A stretch of 64,000 bases of DNA from Scytonema millei VB511283. Its GTDB lineage: Bacteria; Cyanobacteriota; Cyanobacteriia; Cyanobacteriales; Chroococcidiopsidaceae. Below, piece after piece: positions 34,937 through 43,841 of this stretch (its first letter is position 1; the number at the start of each line of letters is the position of its first letter). A model generated the notes under the pieces. The model worked only from the letters and a program-made list of their open reading frames with translations, did no database searches and was not told the DNA's origin. The DNA lies in NCBI RefSeq assembly GCF_000817735.3, contig NZ_JTJC03000007.1, positions 1-64,000 on the forward strand. Reading direction: 5' to 3'. A program made the translations under genes and the position numbers.

Positions 34937-35003
34937 ACGGGCAGGTTTAATTGCAAAATGATTTGTTCTAGTGCAAACTATTGGCAACAAACCCGCCCCT
35001 ACG
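34937..35003. repeat. Copy 4 of the GGGCGGGTTT...AAACCCGCCC family
   Basis: Arms ACGGGCAGGTTTAATTG and AACAAACCCGCCCCTACG. One base of the left arm is changed (GCAGG). It is in direct tandem with copy 5. Confidence 0.75.
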
Positions 35004-35008
35004 ACTGA

Positions 35009-35074
35009 ACGGGCGGGTTTAATTGTAAAATGATTTATTCTATTACAGACATTAGCAACAAACCCGCCCCTACG
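35009..35074. repeat. Copy 5 of the GGGCGGGTTT...AAACCCGCCC family
   Basis: Arms ACGGGCGGGTTTAATTG and CAACAAACCCGCCCCTACG. Its central part differs from copy 4 at only a few positions, so this pair looks like a tandem duplication. Confidence 0.8.
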
Positions 35075-35091
35075 ACTTCTGCGTTCTCACA

Positions 35092-37371
35092 CTAATAGTA
35101 GGCGCTCTTGTAGCCCGTCGTCACTCCGTTAGCAACTGCACCAATCACAGGGCTACCGACAATTTTTAAGCTTTCTAATGCCTTTGCCAGCGCCGAACGA
35201 TGAGCTTTGCCCATACCTACAACTAAAAGACTTGCATCTATATGAGCAGAGAGGAGATTGCTATCTGCAAGTCCTAATAGTGGGGATGTATCGTATACGA
35301 TCAGGTCGAAAGCAGATTCAAACTGTTTTGCTAGGTTTTGCATCTTTTGAGATGAGAGCAAATGGGCAGGATTGGGGGGAATTTGTCCGGCTGTTAAAAC
35401 ATACAAACTCTCAACTTCTAACGATGTCTTGCTGAGTGATAGTTCGGCGCGATCGCTATTCTTAACTGCTACTGGTTCGCAATTGACTCGATGCAACACA
35501 TCTTGAAAATTGATGTCATTCACGATGACATTACTTAAGCCAACGGTGTTACTTAAACCTAAGCGTTTGTGAATGTTAGGATTGCGTAGATCTGCATCCA
35601 CTAATAGCACTCTCTGCCCCATCATGGCGGCTGTTTGAGCTAAATGGAGTGCCACTGTAGATTTTCCTTCTTCCGCAGCAGCAGAAATGACAGCCAAAGA
35701 CCGGATCGGCTTATCAAAACCCAGAAAGCGGATATTCGTGTACAAAGAGCGCAAAGATTCCCAAAACTGAGCCATAGTTTGCTGTTGCGTTTGTGATTTT
35801 TGTTGGCTCGATTTTGCGATCGGATTGATAGATTTTACGAGTTCGGTAACGCCAGCTTGAACCGAACTAGCGTCTTTTTTCAGGGGAATTTCTCCCAGTA
35901 GCGGCAATCGGGTTAAATCTTTTACTTCTTCAGGCGTATGAATCACATTGCTGAATTTTTCGATCAGCAATGCCACTGCAATACCCGTCAATAAACCCAT
36001 AACTGCCCCTAACATTAAATTACGTTTCAGGCTCAACGAAGAAGTTACAGGGTCGGTAGGAGGAGTGATCAGCTGCCAAGGCACTTGTTTTTGTGCCAAA
36101 TCTATGCGTAATGCTTCGCGCTTAGTTAAAAACTGATTTAAGTTTTCGGAAGCAATTTTTAGTTGCCCTATGAGATCGTCATTCTGGCGTGCCAGTGCGG
36201 GAAATTGCTTCACCTGCTGCCTTAATACCATATCGGCTTGAGCCAGCGCTTTATTCTCTGCCTCTAAAGTTTGAATCTGGTTAGCCGCCTCTAATATTTG
36301 CTGTGTCTGTTGCTGGCGAATAGTATTGGTAGAGGCAAAGGCTGGCAGCTGATTCGATACACGTATGTTCTTGCCTAAGATTGCCCTTCTTTCCTGTTCT
36401 ACTAAGGGAAGTAAATTTCGTTCCTGCGATCGCAGTGCCTGAACTGTAGGACTATCTTCCCGATATTGCGCTGCTGTAACAGCAATCTTGGTTTGAATCT
36501 TTTGGAGTTCGTTTAACAACGCTTGATAGCGGGGTGCTTCACTCAAAGCCGTGACGACTGCTGCTTCTGGCGATCGCATTTGTAACTGCTGTTGTAACGC
36601 ATTATAGAGGGCGCGAGTTCTGGCTAATTGAGTCTGCGTTTCTCGTTGTTGCTGCGTAATTAGATTCAGTCGATCGGCAAGTTGTTTGCCTTGCCCTTCA
36701 GTATCGATTAAGTCATGTTTTTGTCGGAAAGTTTGGAGCCTTTCTTGTAAAGATTCAACTTGTTGACGTAATTTTGGTAACTGTTCTTCTATAAATTGAA
36801 GTCCCATCCGCACGTCAGACCGACGCTCCTCTAAGCTATAAACTAAATAAGCTTTAGAAAGCAGATCCAGTACGTACTTAATTTTTTCTGGATTTGGATC
36901 TCGGTAAGTTACTGAAATAATATTAGTATTCGGCAGTCGTTCAAACTTAAGCTTTGTCAGGTCGGCATTTGGATACTGCGTTAATACTTGCTTGGCAACA
37001 GGAGTCATAATTTTAGGACTCTGTAATACCTTAATTTCAGTTTCGTTGACGCTTCTTTGTTCGGTTTTGATTTCGTTGAGAGGAGATATCGACAGCTTAT
37101 TCTCAGCAGTTATAGGTTCGAGCAGTAAATCAAACTTGGCTTCATAGACTGGTTTACTTAGTAAACCATAAACTACTGCCGCAGCTGCAACTGTGGTTGC
37201 TACACTCGCAACTACAAGCATTCTTCTTTGAACTGCGGCAATTAGCTTTCCTATGTTTAAACCACCTTCATCACCTTCTTCTAGCTGCGCTTTAGATGCC
37301 AAAGGTAAAGACTGACTTTGAGGACTGTTGCTCTCAGTTAACAATTTCTGAAGATGGTGTTTAGTCTCCAT
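35092..37371 (-). CDS. Wzc-like polysaccharide co-polymerase / tyrosine autokinase
   Basis: 759 residues. There is an N-terminal Wzz domain with two membrane helices: one near residue 50 (VVASVATTVAAAAVVYGLL) and one near 450 (LMLGAVMGLLTGIAVALL). A long coiled coil lies between them (about 180-420). The C-terminal BY-kinase domain has Walker A AAEEGKSTVALHLAQT, Walker A' LLVDADLRNP and a later LIVYDTSPLLG. The Tyr-rich tail is short (TTGYKSAYY). It controls chain length and export of capsule or EPS. No Wzx/Wzy genes are adjacent. Confidence 0.93.
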   Translation of the reverse strand: METKHHLQKLLTESNSPQSQSLPLASKAQLEEGDEGGLNIGKLIAAVQRRMLVVASVATTVAAAAVVYGLLSKPVYEAKFDLLLEPITAENKLSISPLNEIKTEQRSVNETEIKVLQSPKIMTPVAKQVLTQYPNADLTKLKFERLPNTNIISVTYRDPNPEKIKYVLDLLSKAYLVYSLEERRSDVRMGLQFIEEQLPKLRQQVESLQERLQTFRQKHDLIDTEGQGKQLADRLNLITQQQRETQTQLARTRALYNALQQQLQMRSPEAAVVTALSEAPRYQALLNELQKIQTKIAVTAAQYREDSPTVQALRSQERNLLPLVEQERRAILGKNIRVSNQLPAFASTNTIRQQQTQQILEAANQIQTLEAENKALAQADMVLRQQVKQFPALARQNDDLIGQLKIASENLNQFLTKREALRIDLAQKQVPWQLITPPTDPVTSSLSLKRNLMLGAVMGLLTGIAVALLIEKFSNVIHTPEEVKDLTRLPLLGEIPLKKDASSVQAGVTELVKSINPIAKSSQQKSQTQQQTMAQFWESLRSLYTNIRFLGFDKPIRSLAVISAAAEEGKSTVALHLAQTAAMMGQRVLLVDADLRNPNIHKRLGLSNTVGLSNVIVNDINFQDVLHRVNCEPVAVKNSDRAELSLSKTSLEVESLYVLTAGQIPPNPAHLLSSQKMQNLAKQFESAFDLIVYDTSPLLGLADSNLLSAHIDASLLVVGMGKAHRSALAKALESLKIVGSPVIGAVANGVTTGYKSAYY

Positions 37372-37837
37372 TCTGGGTTTCCACTTATTGTTTACTCATA
37401 ATGCACCCGTAGTAGAAAGTTTGAATGAACTTTCTACTATGAGAGCGTACAGTGATATATATAGATATTTACTCTAGGAAAATCCAACTAATAGTTGATT
37501 GCTTAATTATTTGAGTTACTTTGTGTTGTTAGCTTGGCTACAGTTGAGTTCTGTAAGTTAGAATTCAGTTTCTAGCCACCGAATATACGGCTATAAAAAT
37601 ATGCTGCGCGATCGCAGTTGAGTCTGACATTTAATAAAAACCATTGATTATTATGACTGTTTAGCAAACCAACCTATATTAATTAGTCTTCTTTTATACT
37701 ACACACTTATTGAGGATTTACGGAATTTTTATATTGTGTCCCATGATTATAAATATTAAGTAAAATTTCGGATAAGTATATTGAATTTCTTCCTAGTTTC
37801 TTGCATTGGGCAAAGTTTTACCTAGTAGGAGAGTAAA
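37372..37837. promoter_or_regulatory. AT-rich non-coding region upstream of the Wzc-like gene
   Basis: About 460 bases without a supported gene. It is AT-rich, with one HIP1-like site (GCGCGATCGCAG). It should hold the promoter of the Wzc-like gene. No repeat family of the window is present. Confidence 0.4.
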
Positions 37838-38040
37838 TTGAGAATAATTACAAAAAATAATGAAGCGATCCGAACAACTCGCAAATATAAGCTACAGCTA
37901 CAGGAGCTTGAAAAAGCATAACTTAAATTCGATCGAAAAAATCTTAAAAGCGATCGCGATCGTGCCAAACTTTTACAACTTTCACAGTTAAGAAATTATC
38001 TGCACGTACTTTCACCGATCGCAAAAATACGGAAGCGATC
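37838..38040 (+). pseudogene. Possible remnant of a small antitoxin-like ORF, stop-interrupted
   Basis: TTG 37838 has AGGAGAG six bases upstream and opens a frame reading RIITKNNEAIRTTRKYKLQL, then QELEKA, ending at TAA 37919-37921. Without a frame change it continues KFDRKNLKSDRDRAKLLQLS. The style (ITK..., short coiled coil, then HTH-like Leu/Gln segment) recalls cyanobacterial HTH antitoxins. This rests on weak resemblance only, and the frame is broken by the stop. It overlaps nothing until the small HTH gene at 38064. Confidence 0.3.
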
Positions 38041-38063
38041 GCTGCTATGCGATCGAGACAAGA

Positions 38064-38240
38064 TTATCGAAACGAGTTATGGTTGCTGCACTGTGGAATG
38101 AGAATGCCACGATCTGTGAGTTGGTTCATGGTAGCTTGAACTTTAGCTATAGGTAACTCAAGCTTGTAAGCAACTAGTACAGCACTACAGAAAGGATGAC
38201 GTTGGAGTACGTTGAAGACGTTCTGCTCTAGGTCGCTCAT
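38064..38240 (-). CDS. Very small winged-helix-like protein
   Basis: 58 residues from ATG 38240, preceded by GGAGG seven bases upstream. This start is therefore preferred to the longer frame (38255). The sequence SDLEQNVFNVLQRHPFCSAV followed by AYKLELPIAKVQATMNQLTD and RGILIPQ fits a single winged helix-turn-helix domain of the MarR/Rrf2 type. It could regulate neighbouring genes, but no target is evident. It lies about 90 bases downstream of the histidine kinase on the same strand. Confidence 0.55.
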   Translation of the reverse strand: MSDLEQNVFNVLQRHPFCSAVLVAYKLELPIAKVQATMNQLTDRGILIPQCSNHNSFR

Positions 38241-38333
38241 GAATCTGTCCTCCAAGCTGTTCTTGTCTCAAAAATAGGACGAGAAAGTGAATAAACTGTG
38301 AAGCCAAGAGATAAAATTTTTCTCACGCTTGAC

Positions 38334-39788
38334 TTACGCATCACCACTCGCGGGTAGCGTGACGGTAAAAATCGTACCTTGTCCGAGGGTACTTTCGGCA
38401 GTAATTTGTCCTTGATGGTTGGCAACAATCGCAGCCGCAATTGCTAAACCCAATCCCGAACCTGTTGATGCTTGTACTCCTTGTGATGCTGTCGTGTGGG
38501 TACGCGCAGGATCGACGCGATAAAAGCGATCGAATAAGTGAGGTAAAGCAGTTTCGGGAATACCAATCCCCGTGTCTTCGACTTTGACTTGGAGGCGAGA
38601 AGAGAGGAGCGAATGGTAGGGGCGCACAGCTGTGCGCCCGTACAGAAGGGGCGAGGAAAAAAGTTCTTTGTTAGTCGTAATATGTTGTAGCTCGACCCGA
38701 ATTTCGCCATCTTCTGGGGTGTAATGTATAGCATTACCAATCAAGTTGGTAAATAATCGTGCTAGTTGATTCCAGTCCCCCTGGAGAGTAAACCAATCGT
38801 CTTCGGTTTCTGTCTCCGTTGGTGCGGTTAAATCTAGGAAAATTTTGATCTTCTTTTCTGCTGCGGCGAATTGCTGTTCTTCTACTACTTCCATTAACAG
38901 TGCATCTAAAGGACAGGCAGAAAATTGTGGTTGAACGATCCCGCTATCTTGACGCGCTAGAAATAATAAGTCATCGACAAGACGACCGAGGCGTTTAGTT
39001 AATCGTTCTACTACTTTTAATTGTTGTCCGTATTTTAAAGATCCTGCGCCTTGCCCTCCGGCTGAATCTAATTCTGCTAAAGCGACTTGGACGTTAGTTT
39101 GAATTAAGGCGATGGGGCTTCTCAATTCATGGGAAGCATCAGCGGTAAATTGTTTCAGGCGTTGGTAAGAATCTTTGACGGGTTCCATCGCTTTTCCCGA
39201 CAGAAACCAACCGCAAAGCGCTACGGAAACGAGCATCAATCCAATTCCCAAAATTAAATCAAAAGCGAGTTTTTGACTTGGTTTAGTAACTTCAAACCAA
39301 GGATGACTGACGCGCAAATATCCTAAAACTTGTCTTCCAATTTGGATTCTTTCGGTAACTTGTCTGAGGAGGAGTGAGGAGTGAGGAGTGAGGAGTGAGG
39401 GAGTTTCTACATCTTGATGGTGGCTAATTTGAACAGTTTCACCCGTGCGGTTGGGATGTAAGGGAATATCTAAAGGTTCCGTAAAGGTTGACCAGAGTAG
39501 TTCTCCAGTAGGGCTAAACCATTCTAAATCGATGCGATCGTCATCGACTGTATCGGCATTATCTCGAAAAGAAGCTTCAATATTTAACCGCTGTCCGCTT
39601 TCTGGAGAAATTGGTTCGATGACCAGCGATCGCCCAACAACTTCTACGACATGATTTAAGGTATCGTCAATCCGTTCGATCAGGGTATTGCGGACGTACC
39701 AATACATCCCACTGGCAAATAGGAGCAGTAGGATAGCAGTAACGGCTGTATACCAAAGCGCTAATCGGCGACGAGTGGTTTGGAACAT
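38334..39788 (-). CDS. Orphan sensor histidine kinase with two repeat-derived insertions
   Basis: 484 residues. A membrane helix near 12-30, a sensor region to about 170, a second membrane helix (about 175-197), then a HisKA domain with the phospho-acceptor H220 in ADASHELRSP. The ATPase has the N box LIGNAIHYTP (about 350), G1 VKVEDTGIGIP and G2 GSGLGLAIA. Codons 129-142 of the sensor are a translation of a GTGAGGA heptamer array, and codons 382-391 of the ATPase are a translation of the GGGCGCAC palindrome. Both are in frame. No response regulator gene is adjacent. Confidence 0.9.
   Translation of the reverse strand: MFQTTRRRLALWYTAVTAILLLLFASGMYWYVRNTLIERIDDTLNHVVEVVGRSLVIEPISPESGQRLNIEASFRDNADTVDDDRIDLEWFSPTGELLWSTFTEPLDIPLHPNRTGETVQISHHQDVETPSLLTPHSSLLLRQVTERIQIGRQVLGYLRVSHPWFEVTKPSQKLAFDLILGIGLMLVSVALCGWFLSGKAMEPVKDSYQRLKQFTADASHELRSPIALIQTNVQVALAELDSAGGQGAGSLKYGQQLKVVERLTKRLGRLVDDLLFLARQDSGIVQPQFSACPLDALLMEVVEEQQFAAAEKKIKIFLDLTAPTETETEDDWFTLQGDWNQLARLFTNLIGNAIHYTPEDGEIRVELQHITTNKELFSSPLLYGRTAVRPYHSLLSSRLQVKVEDTGIGIPETALPHLFDRFYRVDPARTHTTASQGVQASTGSGLGLAIAAAIVANHQGQITAESTLGQGTIFTVTLPASGDA
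38616..38643. repeat. GTAGGGGCGCAC palindrome inside the histidine kinase gene, copy B
   Basis: GTAGGGGCGCACAGCTGTGC followed by GCCCGTAC, an almost perfect palindrome, lies within the kinase ATPase region between the N box and G1 box, in frame. Elsewhere the family is intergenic. Confidence 0.85.
39362..39402. repeat. GTGAGGA heptamer array inside the histidine kinase gene
   Basis: About five units of GAGTGAG (in register GTGAGGA) lie within the sensor-domain coding region, in frame. Confidence 0.8.
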
Positions 39789-39925
39789 GAAACGGGGTGT
39801 GGGGTGTAGGGTGTAGGGTGTGGGGACAAGGGGGAGACGTTAAAATTCAAAATTCAAAATTTACCACGCGCCACGCGCCACGCGCCACGCACCACTAACA
39901 AATGACAAATGACAAATTATAAACT
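39784..39925. repeat. Heptamer arrays in the kinase/devB gap
   Basis: Units of GGGTGTG/GGGTGTA, AAAATTC, CACGCGC and AAATGAC run through the gap between the divergent kinase and devB genes. The remainder (to 40059) shows no gene. The devB promoter should be here. Confidence 0.7.
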
Positions 39926-40059
39926 ACGAGTCAGAAATAATGGACTGCGAAGTATTCCGGTAGTAGCATGGCGATTAGCTCGATAAGAGAGGTTGTTGTC
40001 ACTGTTGAGGTAGTCAAGAGGAAACGCTAAAACAAATTACATCGGCGGATGTCGAGATT

Positions 40060-41223
40060 ATGATTTTCAAGGAGTTAAAACCCAAACGGGGTTGGATTAT
40101 AGGTGTGACTGCGGGAGCGATCGCGATCGGTTTAATTGGTATCGGAGTCACTCAGTTGAGAAATTCCGAGCAAAACAAACCAACAGCATCTCAGACTCCT
40201 GCACCTCTACCTCAAAAGGTAACAGTTGTTGCCCTTGGACGACTAGAACCGCAAGGGGAAGCAATTCGCGTCAGCGGTCCTGGGGGCGAGCGAATTGGCA
40301 AACTATTAGTCTCGCGGGGTGATTTGGTCAAGATAGGGGCGGTTATTGCTTATTTAGAAAGTTACGATGAGAGGCTGGCGGAAAGAAATTATGCTGCTAG
40401 TCAATTAGCTGAAGCGCGGGAGAGGCTAAAAGCAACGACTGCATACGCTCAAGCCCAAGTTCAAGAAGCTCAAACGCGAATTCAACAAGTCGATCGCCCC
40501 GGGACTTTTGAAGTCGAGGCGCAAAGAGCGACCGTCCGCCAGTTAGAAGCAGAGCTAGCTTTAGCACAAACTGACTTGCAACGCAACCAAAACCTTTATC
40601 AAGAAGGAGCGATCGCCAAGCAAGAATTAGATCGGCAAGTCAGTCAAACGCGCAGCTTGCAGGAACAACTCAACAACGCCAAAGCATCCTTAATTCGGCT
40701 AGAAAATGCCGTGAAAGCGAATTTAGGCAACGCGGAAGCTCAACTGAAGTCAGAGCAAGCAAATTTACCGTTATCTCAAGTCCAAGTTGCAGCGAGATCG
40801 GCAGCACAAAATCTGAAATTAGCCGAAGCACGTTTGCAGCGGACAATTATCCGCGCCCCCAGAACTGGAAGAATTTTACGAGTTTTTGCTTATCCTGGGG
40901 AGGCGATCGCCGATGATGGCATCGTGGAAATGGGAGATACCCGCCGGATGTATGCCGTAGCTGAGGTGTATGAATCTGATGTGGGGTTGGTAAAAGTCGG
41001 GCAAAAGGCAACGATTACCAGTCGTAACGGTGCTTTCGCTAAACCCATAACCGGAGAAGTTTCGGAAATTGGCTGGCAGATCTTTAAAAATAACGTTCTC
41101 GATGACGATCCGGCGGCTAATGCCGATGCACGGGTGGTAGAGGTGAGAGTGCTTTTGGATGATAGTCAAACAGTAGCAGCTCTGACCAATTTACAGGTAG
41201 ACGTGAAAATAGACGTGAAATGA
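40060..41223 (+). CDS. devB: ABC exporter membrane-fusion protein, DevB/HlyD family
   Basis: 387 residues. One N-terminal membrane helix (about 12-34: GWIIGVTAGAIAIGLIGIG), a barrel-sandwich half, a long coiled coil (about 105-250, many Gln/Ala/Glu heptads), then the second half IIRAPRTGRILRVFAYPGE. DevB bridges the inner-membrane DevC/DevA transporter and TolC; in heterocyst formers it exports glycolipids. It is the first gene of a four-gene operon and overlaps the first devC by 4 bases (ATGA). Confidence 0.9.
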   Translation: MIFKELKPKRGWIIGVTAGAIAIGLIGIGVTQLRNSEQNKPTASQTPAPLPQKVTVVALGRLEPQGEAIRVSGPGGERIGKLLVSRGDLVKIGAVIAYLESYDERLAERNYAASQLAEARERLKATTAYAQAQVQEAQTRIQQVDRPGTFEVEAQRATVRQLEAELALAQTDLQRNQNLYQEGAIAKQELDRQVSQTRSLQEQLNNAKASLIRLENAVKANLGNAEAQLKSEQANLPLSQVQVAARSAAQNLKLAEARLQRTIIRAPRTGRILRVFAYPGEAIADDGIVEMGDTRRMYAVAEVYESDVGLVKVGQKATITSRNGAFAKPITGEVSEIGWQIFKNNVLDDDPAANADARVVEVRVLLDDSQTVAALTNLQVDVKIDVK

Positions 41224-42374
41224 GGACTCCGATCGCCTGGTTGAATTTGGTACACGAAAAAACGCGGTTAGTTGTGGCGATCGCTGGAGTTGCGTTTGCG
41301 GTCATTCTCGTATTTATGAACTTGGGTTTTTTGGGTTCTCTGGCAAAATCTGCCAGCCAAATGTACGAGCAAATTAATGCCGATATCTATCTGCGATCGC
41401 CCCTAGCTTTAGAAATTAGCAGTACCAAACCCTTTGCGATCGAGCGGATCTATCAAGCACGCGGAGTTAACGGCGTAGAAAGAGCCATGCCACTTTATTT
41501 AGGTTATCTCCAATGGCGCAACCCCGAAACTCGCCTGAGTCGGGCGATCTTTGCCTTTGGCATTAACCCCAGCGATCCGGTGTTTTTGATTCCAGAATTG
41601 GATTCTCCGGCAAATCGAGCCGCGCTTCTACGTCCAGATACCGTCCTGTACGATCGCCTTTCTCGCCCTGAATACGGGACGCAAAAAATTGGCACGACGA
41701 CAGAAGCCAGATCGAGAGGAATTGGCAGAAAAGTCACAATTGGCGGGCAATACACCTTCGGCGGTGGATTTGCTGCTGATGGGACGTTAATAATGAGCGA
41801 TCAAAACTTTCGCCGCTATTTCGATCCCTTTCCGCTCAACCGCGTCAGTTTAGGACTGGTGAAACTGCGATCGGATGCAGATCTCAATCTAGTTGTCAAG
41901 GACTTGCGGCGAATTTTGCCCAAAGATGTCGAAGTGATTACGAAAGCAGAAATCATCGACCGCGATCGCGCCTACTGGATTGGAGCAACATCCACAGGCT
42001 TTATCTTTGGCATGGGGGTAATTGTCTCCTGTATTGTCGGTGTCGTCATCGTCTATCAAATCCTCTATACCGATGTTTCCAGCCACTTACGGCAATACGC
42101 CACCCTCAAAGCAATGGGTTATCGCAGCCGAGTTCTGTGCGCGATCGTCATTCAAGAAGCAATTATTCTTGCTCTTCTAGGTTACATTCCAGGCTTCGCC
42201 ATCTCCCTCGGTCTATACGATCTCACCTTAAAAGCCACTAGCGGCGGTTTACCAATCGCAATGGAATTCGGACGCGCTATCTTGGTGCTGCTATTAACGA
42301 TCCTCATGTGTACCATCTCCGGCATAGTTTCCCTGCAAAAAGTCATCAACGCCGACCCCGCCGAAGTCTTTTAA
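41220..42374 (+). CDS. devC: ABC exporter permease, DevC family (first copy)
   Basis: 384 residues. N-terminal cytosolic RTPIAWLNLVHEKTRL and helix 1 (about 18-40), a large periplasmic domain (about 45-265), then three helices near the C-terminus (about 265-290, 310-335, 350-375), the MacB/FtsX-type topology of DevC. ADPAEVF near the end is typical. It overlaps devB by 4 bases and is followed by a second devC across a gap of about 110 bases made of heptamers. Confidence 0.9.
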   Translation: MRTPIAWLNLVHEKTRLVVAIAGVAFAVILVFMNLGFLGSLAKSASQMYEQINADIYLRSPLALEISSTKPFAIERIYQARGVNGVERAMPLYLGYLQWRNPETRLSRAIFAFGINPSDPVFLIPELDSPANRAALLRPDTVLYDRLSRPEYGTQKIGTTTEARSRGIGRKVTIGGQYTFGGGFAADGTLIMSDQNFRRYFDPFPLNRVSLGLVKLRSDADLNLVVKDLRRILPKDVEVITKAEIIDRDRAYWIGATSTGFIFGMGVIVSCIVGVVIVYQILYTDVSSHLRQYATLKAMGYRSRVLCAIVIQEAIILALLGYIPGFAISLGLYDLTLKATSGGLPIAMEFGRAILVLLLTILMCTISGIVSLQKVINADPAEVF

Positions 42375-42475
42375 TCAGTTATCAGTTATCAGTTATCAGT
42401 TATCAGTTATCAGTTATCAGTAAAGAGTGGTTAGTGTTGTTACTTACGACTTACGACTTACGACTTACGACTTAT
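42374..42475. repeat. Heptamer arrays AGTTATC and CTTACGA between the two devC genes
   Basis: Seven units of ATCAGTT (42374-42420) and five of ACTTACG (42441-42475) form almost the whole gap between the two permease genes. Confidence 0.85.
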
Positions 42476-42482
42476 TTCAGTT

Positions 42483-43655
42483 ATGCTTCCCCCCCGTCAC
42501 ACTCCTTTAGCTTGGTTCAATTTGACTCACGAAAAGCGCCGCTTGCTGACTGCAGTTGCAGGGGTGTCTTTTGCCGTGTTGTTGATGTTTATCTTTCAAG
42601 GGTTTGAAAATGCTTTGTACGACAGCCAAGTACAACTGCTCAAACGGCTGAATGGAGAAATTCTGATCGTCAATCGGCTCAAATACAATATGTTTGTACC
42701 AGAGCAATTTGCCCGCAGACGACTTTACCAAGCACAAAATTTTGAGGGTGTAGTTGCTGCCTATCCTTTTTATACAACTACAGGCGATTGGAAAAATTCT
42801 GAAACGAAAACCATCCGACCATTGCGAGTCATTGCTTTCAATCCTGATGACCCTGTATTACCTCTGCCTGGAATTTTACAAAATCGGGAGGCGTTGAAGC
42901 TACCTTGGACGGCACTAATTGACGACCAATCGCGATCGGAGGTGGGACCGATCGCGCCTGGTACAGTTACCGAACTCTCAGAACAGCAGATTCGATTGGT
43001 AGGAACTTTCAGTCTGGGAACAGACTTTGCTTCTGGAAATGGCAATGTTGTTATCAGCGACCAAAATTTCTTACGCTATTTTGCTAATTTGGCTCCAGAG
43101 GAAGACAGCCGCACGCTCAATACTGTCGATATCGGACTGTTAAAAGTGGCGGAAAATGCCGATGTCGATGCGATCGCATCTGCACTACGCCAGCAATTAC
43201 CGCAAGATGTCGCCGTGTGGACGAAAGCCGAGTTCGTGCAAAAAGAATTAAGCTACTGGCAAGAGAATACAGCAATTGGCTTTGTATTTTCTCTACTCAC
43301 AACAATGGGATTTTTCGTTGGGATTATCTTGGTTTATCAAATTTTATATACAGATGTGGCGGAACATTGGGCAGAATATGCCACGCTCAAAGCGATCGGT
43401 TATTCTAATTTCCACTTGTTAGGAATTGTGTTGCAGGAATCAGTGATTCTAGTCTTTTTTGGTTTTGTCCCAGGATTTTTTATCAGTTTGGGACTGTATA
43501 GTTTAACAGCTAGTTCTACAGGTTTGTTAATGCAAATGACTTGGGGACGAGCAATTAATATTCTGATTGCTACCTTTATTATGTGTTTGATTTCGGGCGC
43601 GATCGCCGTGCGTAAAGTTCAAGCGACAGATCCGGCGGAGGTATTTGGTTCGTGA
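42483..43655 (+). CDS. devC: ABC exporter permease, DevC family (second copy)
   Basis: 390 residues with the same architecture as the first DevC: PLAWFNLTHEKRRLLTAVAG start, periplasmic middle, three C-terminal helices and a TDPAEVF ending. The two are clearly paralogous (shared LVYQILYTDV and YATLKA.GY blocks) but diverged, especially in the periplasmic domain. A heterodimeric permease is therefore possible. It lies in the operon between the first devC and devA. Confidence 0.9.
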   Translation: MLPPRHTPLAWFNLTHEKRRLLTAVAGVSFAVLLMFIFQGFENALYDSQVQLLKRLNGEILIVNRLKYNMFVPEQFARRRLYQAQNFEGVVAAYPFYTTTGDWKNSETKTIRPLRVIAFNPDDPVLPLPGILQNREALKLPWTALIDDQSRSEVGPIAPGTVTELSEQQIRLVGTFSLGTDFASGNGNVVISDQNFLRYFANLAPEEDSRTLNTVDIGLLKVAENADVDAIASALRQQLPQDVAVWTKAEFVQKELSYWQENTAIGFVFSLLTTMGFFVGIILVYQILYTDVAEHWAEYATLKAIGYSNFHLLGIVLQESVILVFFGFVPGFFISLGLYSLTASSTGLLMQMTWGRAINILIATFIMCLISGAIAVRKVQATDPAEVFGS

Positions 43656-43721
43656 GAAAAATAAGTAAGTCAAAAGTTAAAAGTCAAAAGTCAAAATTTT
43701 TCTATTGCCGACTCCCGAACG

Positions 43722-43810
43722 CCAGTTCGCACAACGGGGGGAACCCCACCGGACAGTTTGCTCAACGGGGGAAACCCCCGCACGCAACTGTCCTCCGCAA
43801 GCGACTGGCT
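43722..43810. repeat. Nested palindromic repeat, family shared with 7458-7545
   Basis: Outer arms GCCAGTT...GACTGGC surround GGACAGTT (43751) paired with AACTGTCC (43786-43793), with two C5/G5 hairpins inside. A 24-base segment (43761-43784) is the exact reverse complement of 7467-7490. It lies in the gap between devC and devA. Confidence 0.7.
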
Positions 43811-43841
43811 CCTCCCGACTCGCTGCTATACGTGACAGCTT

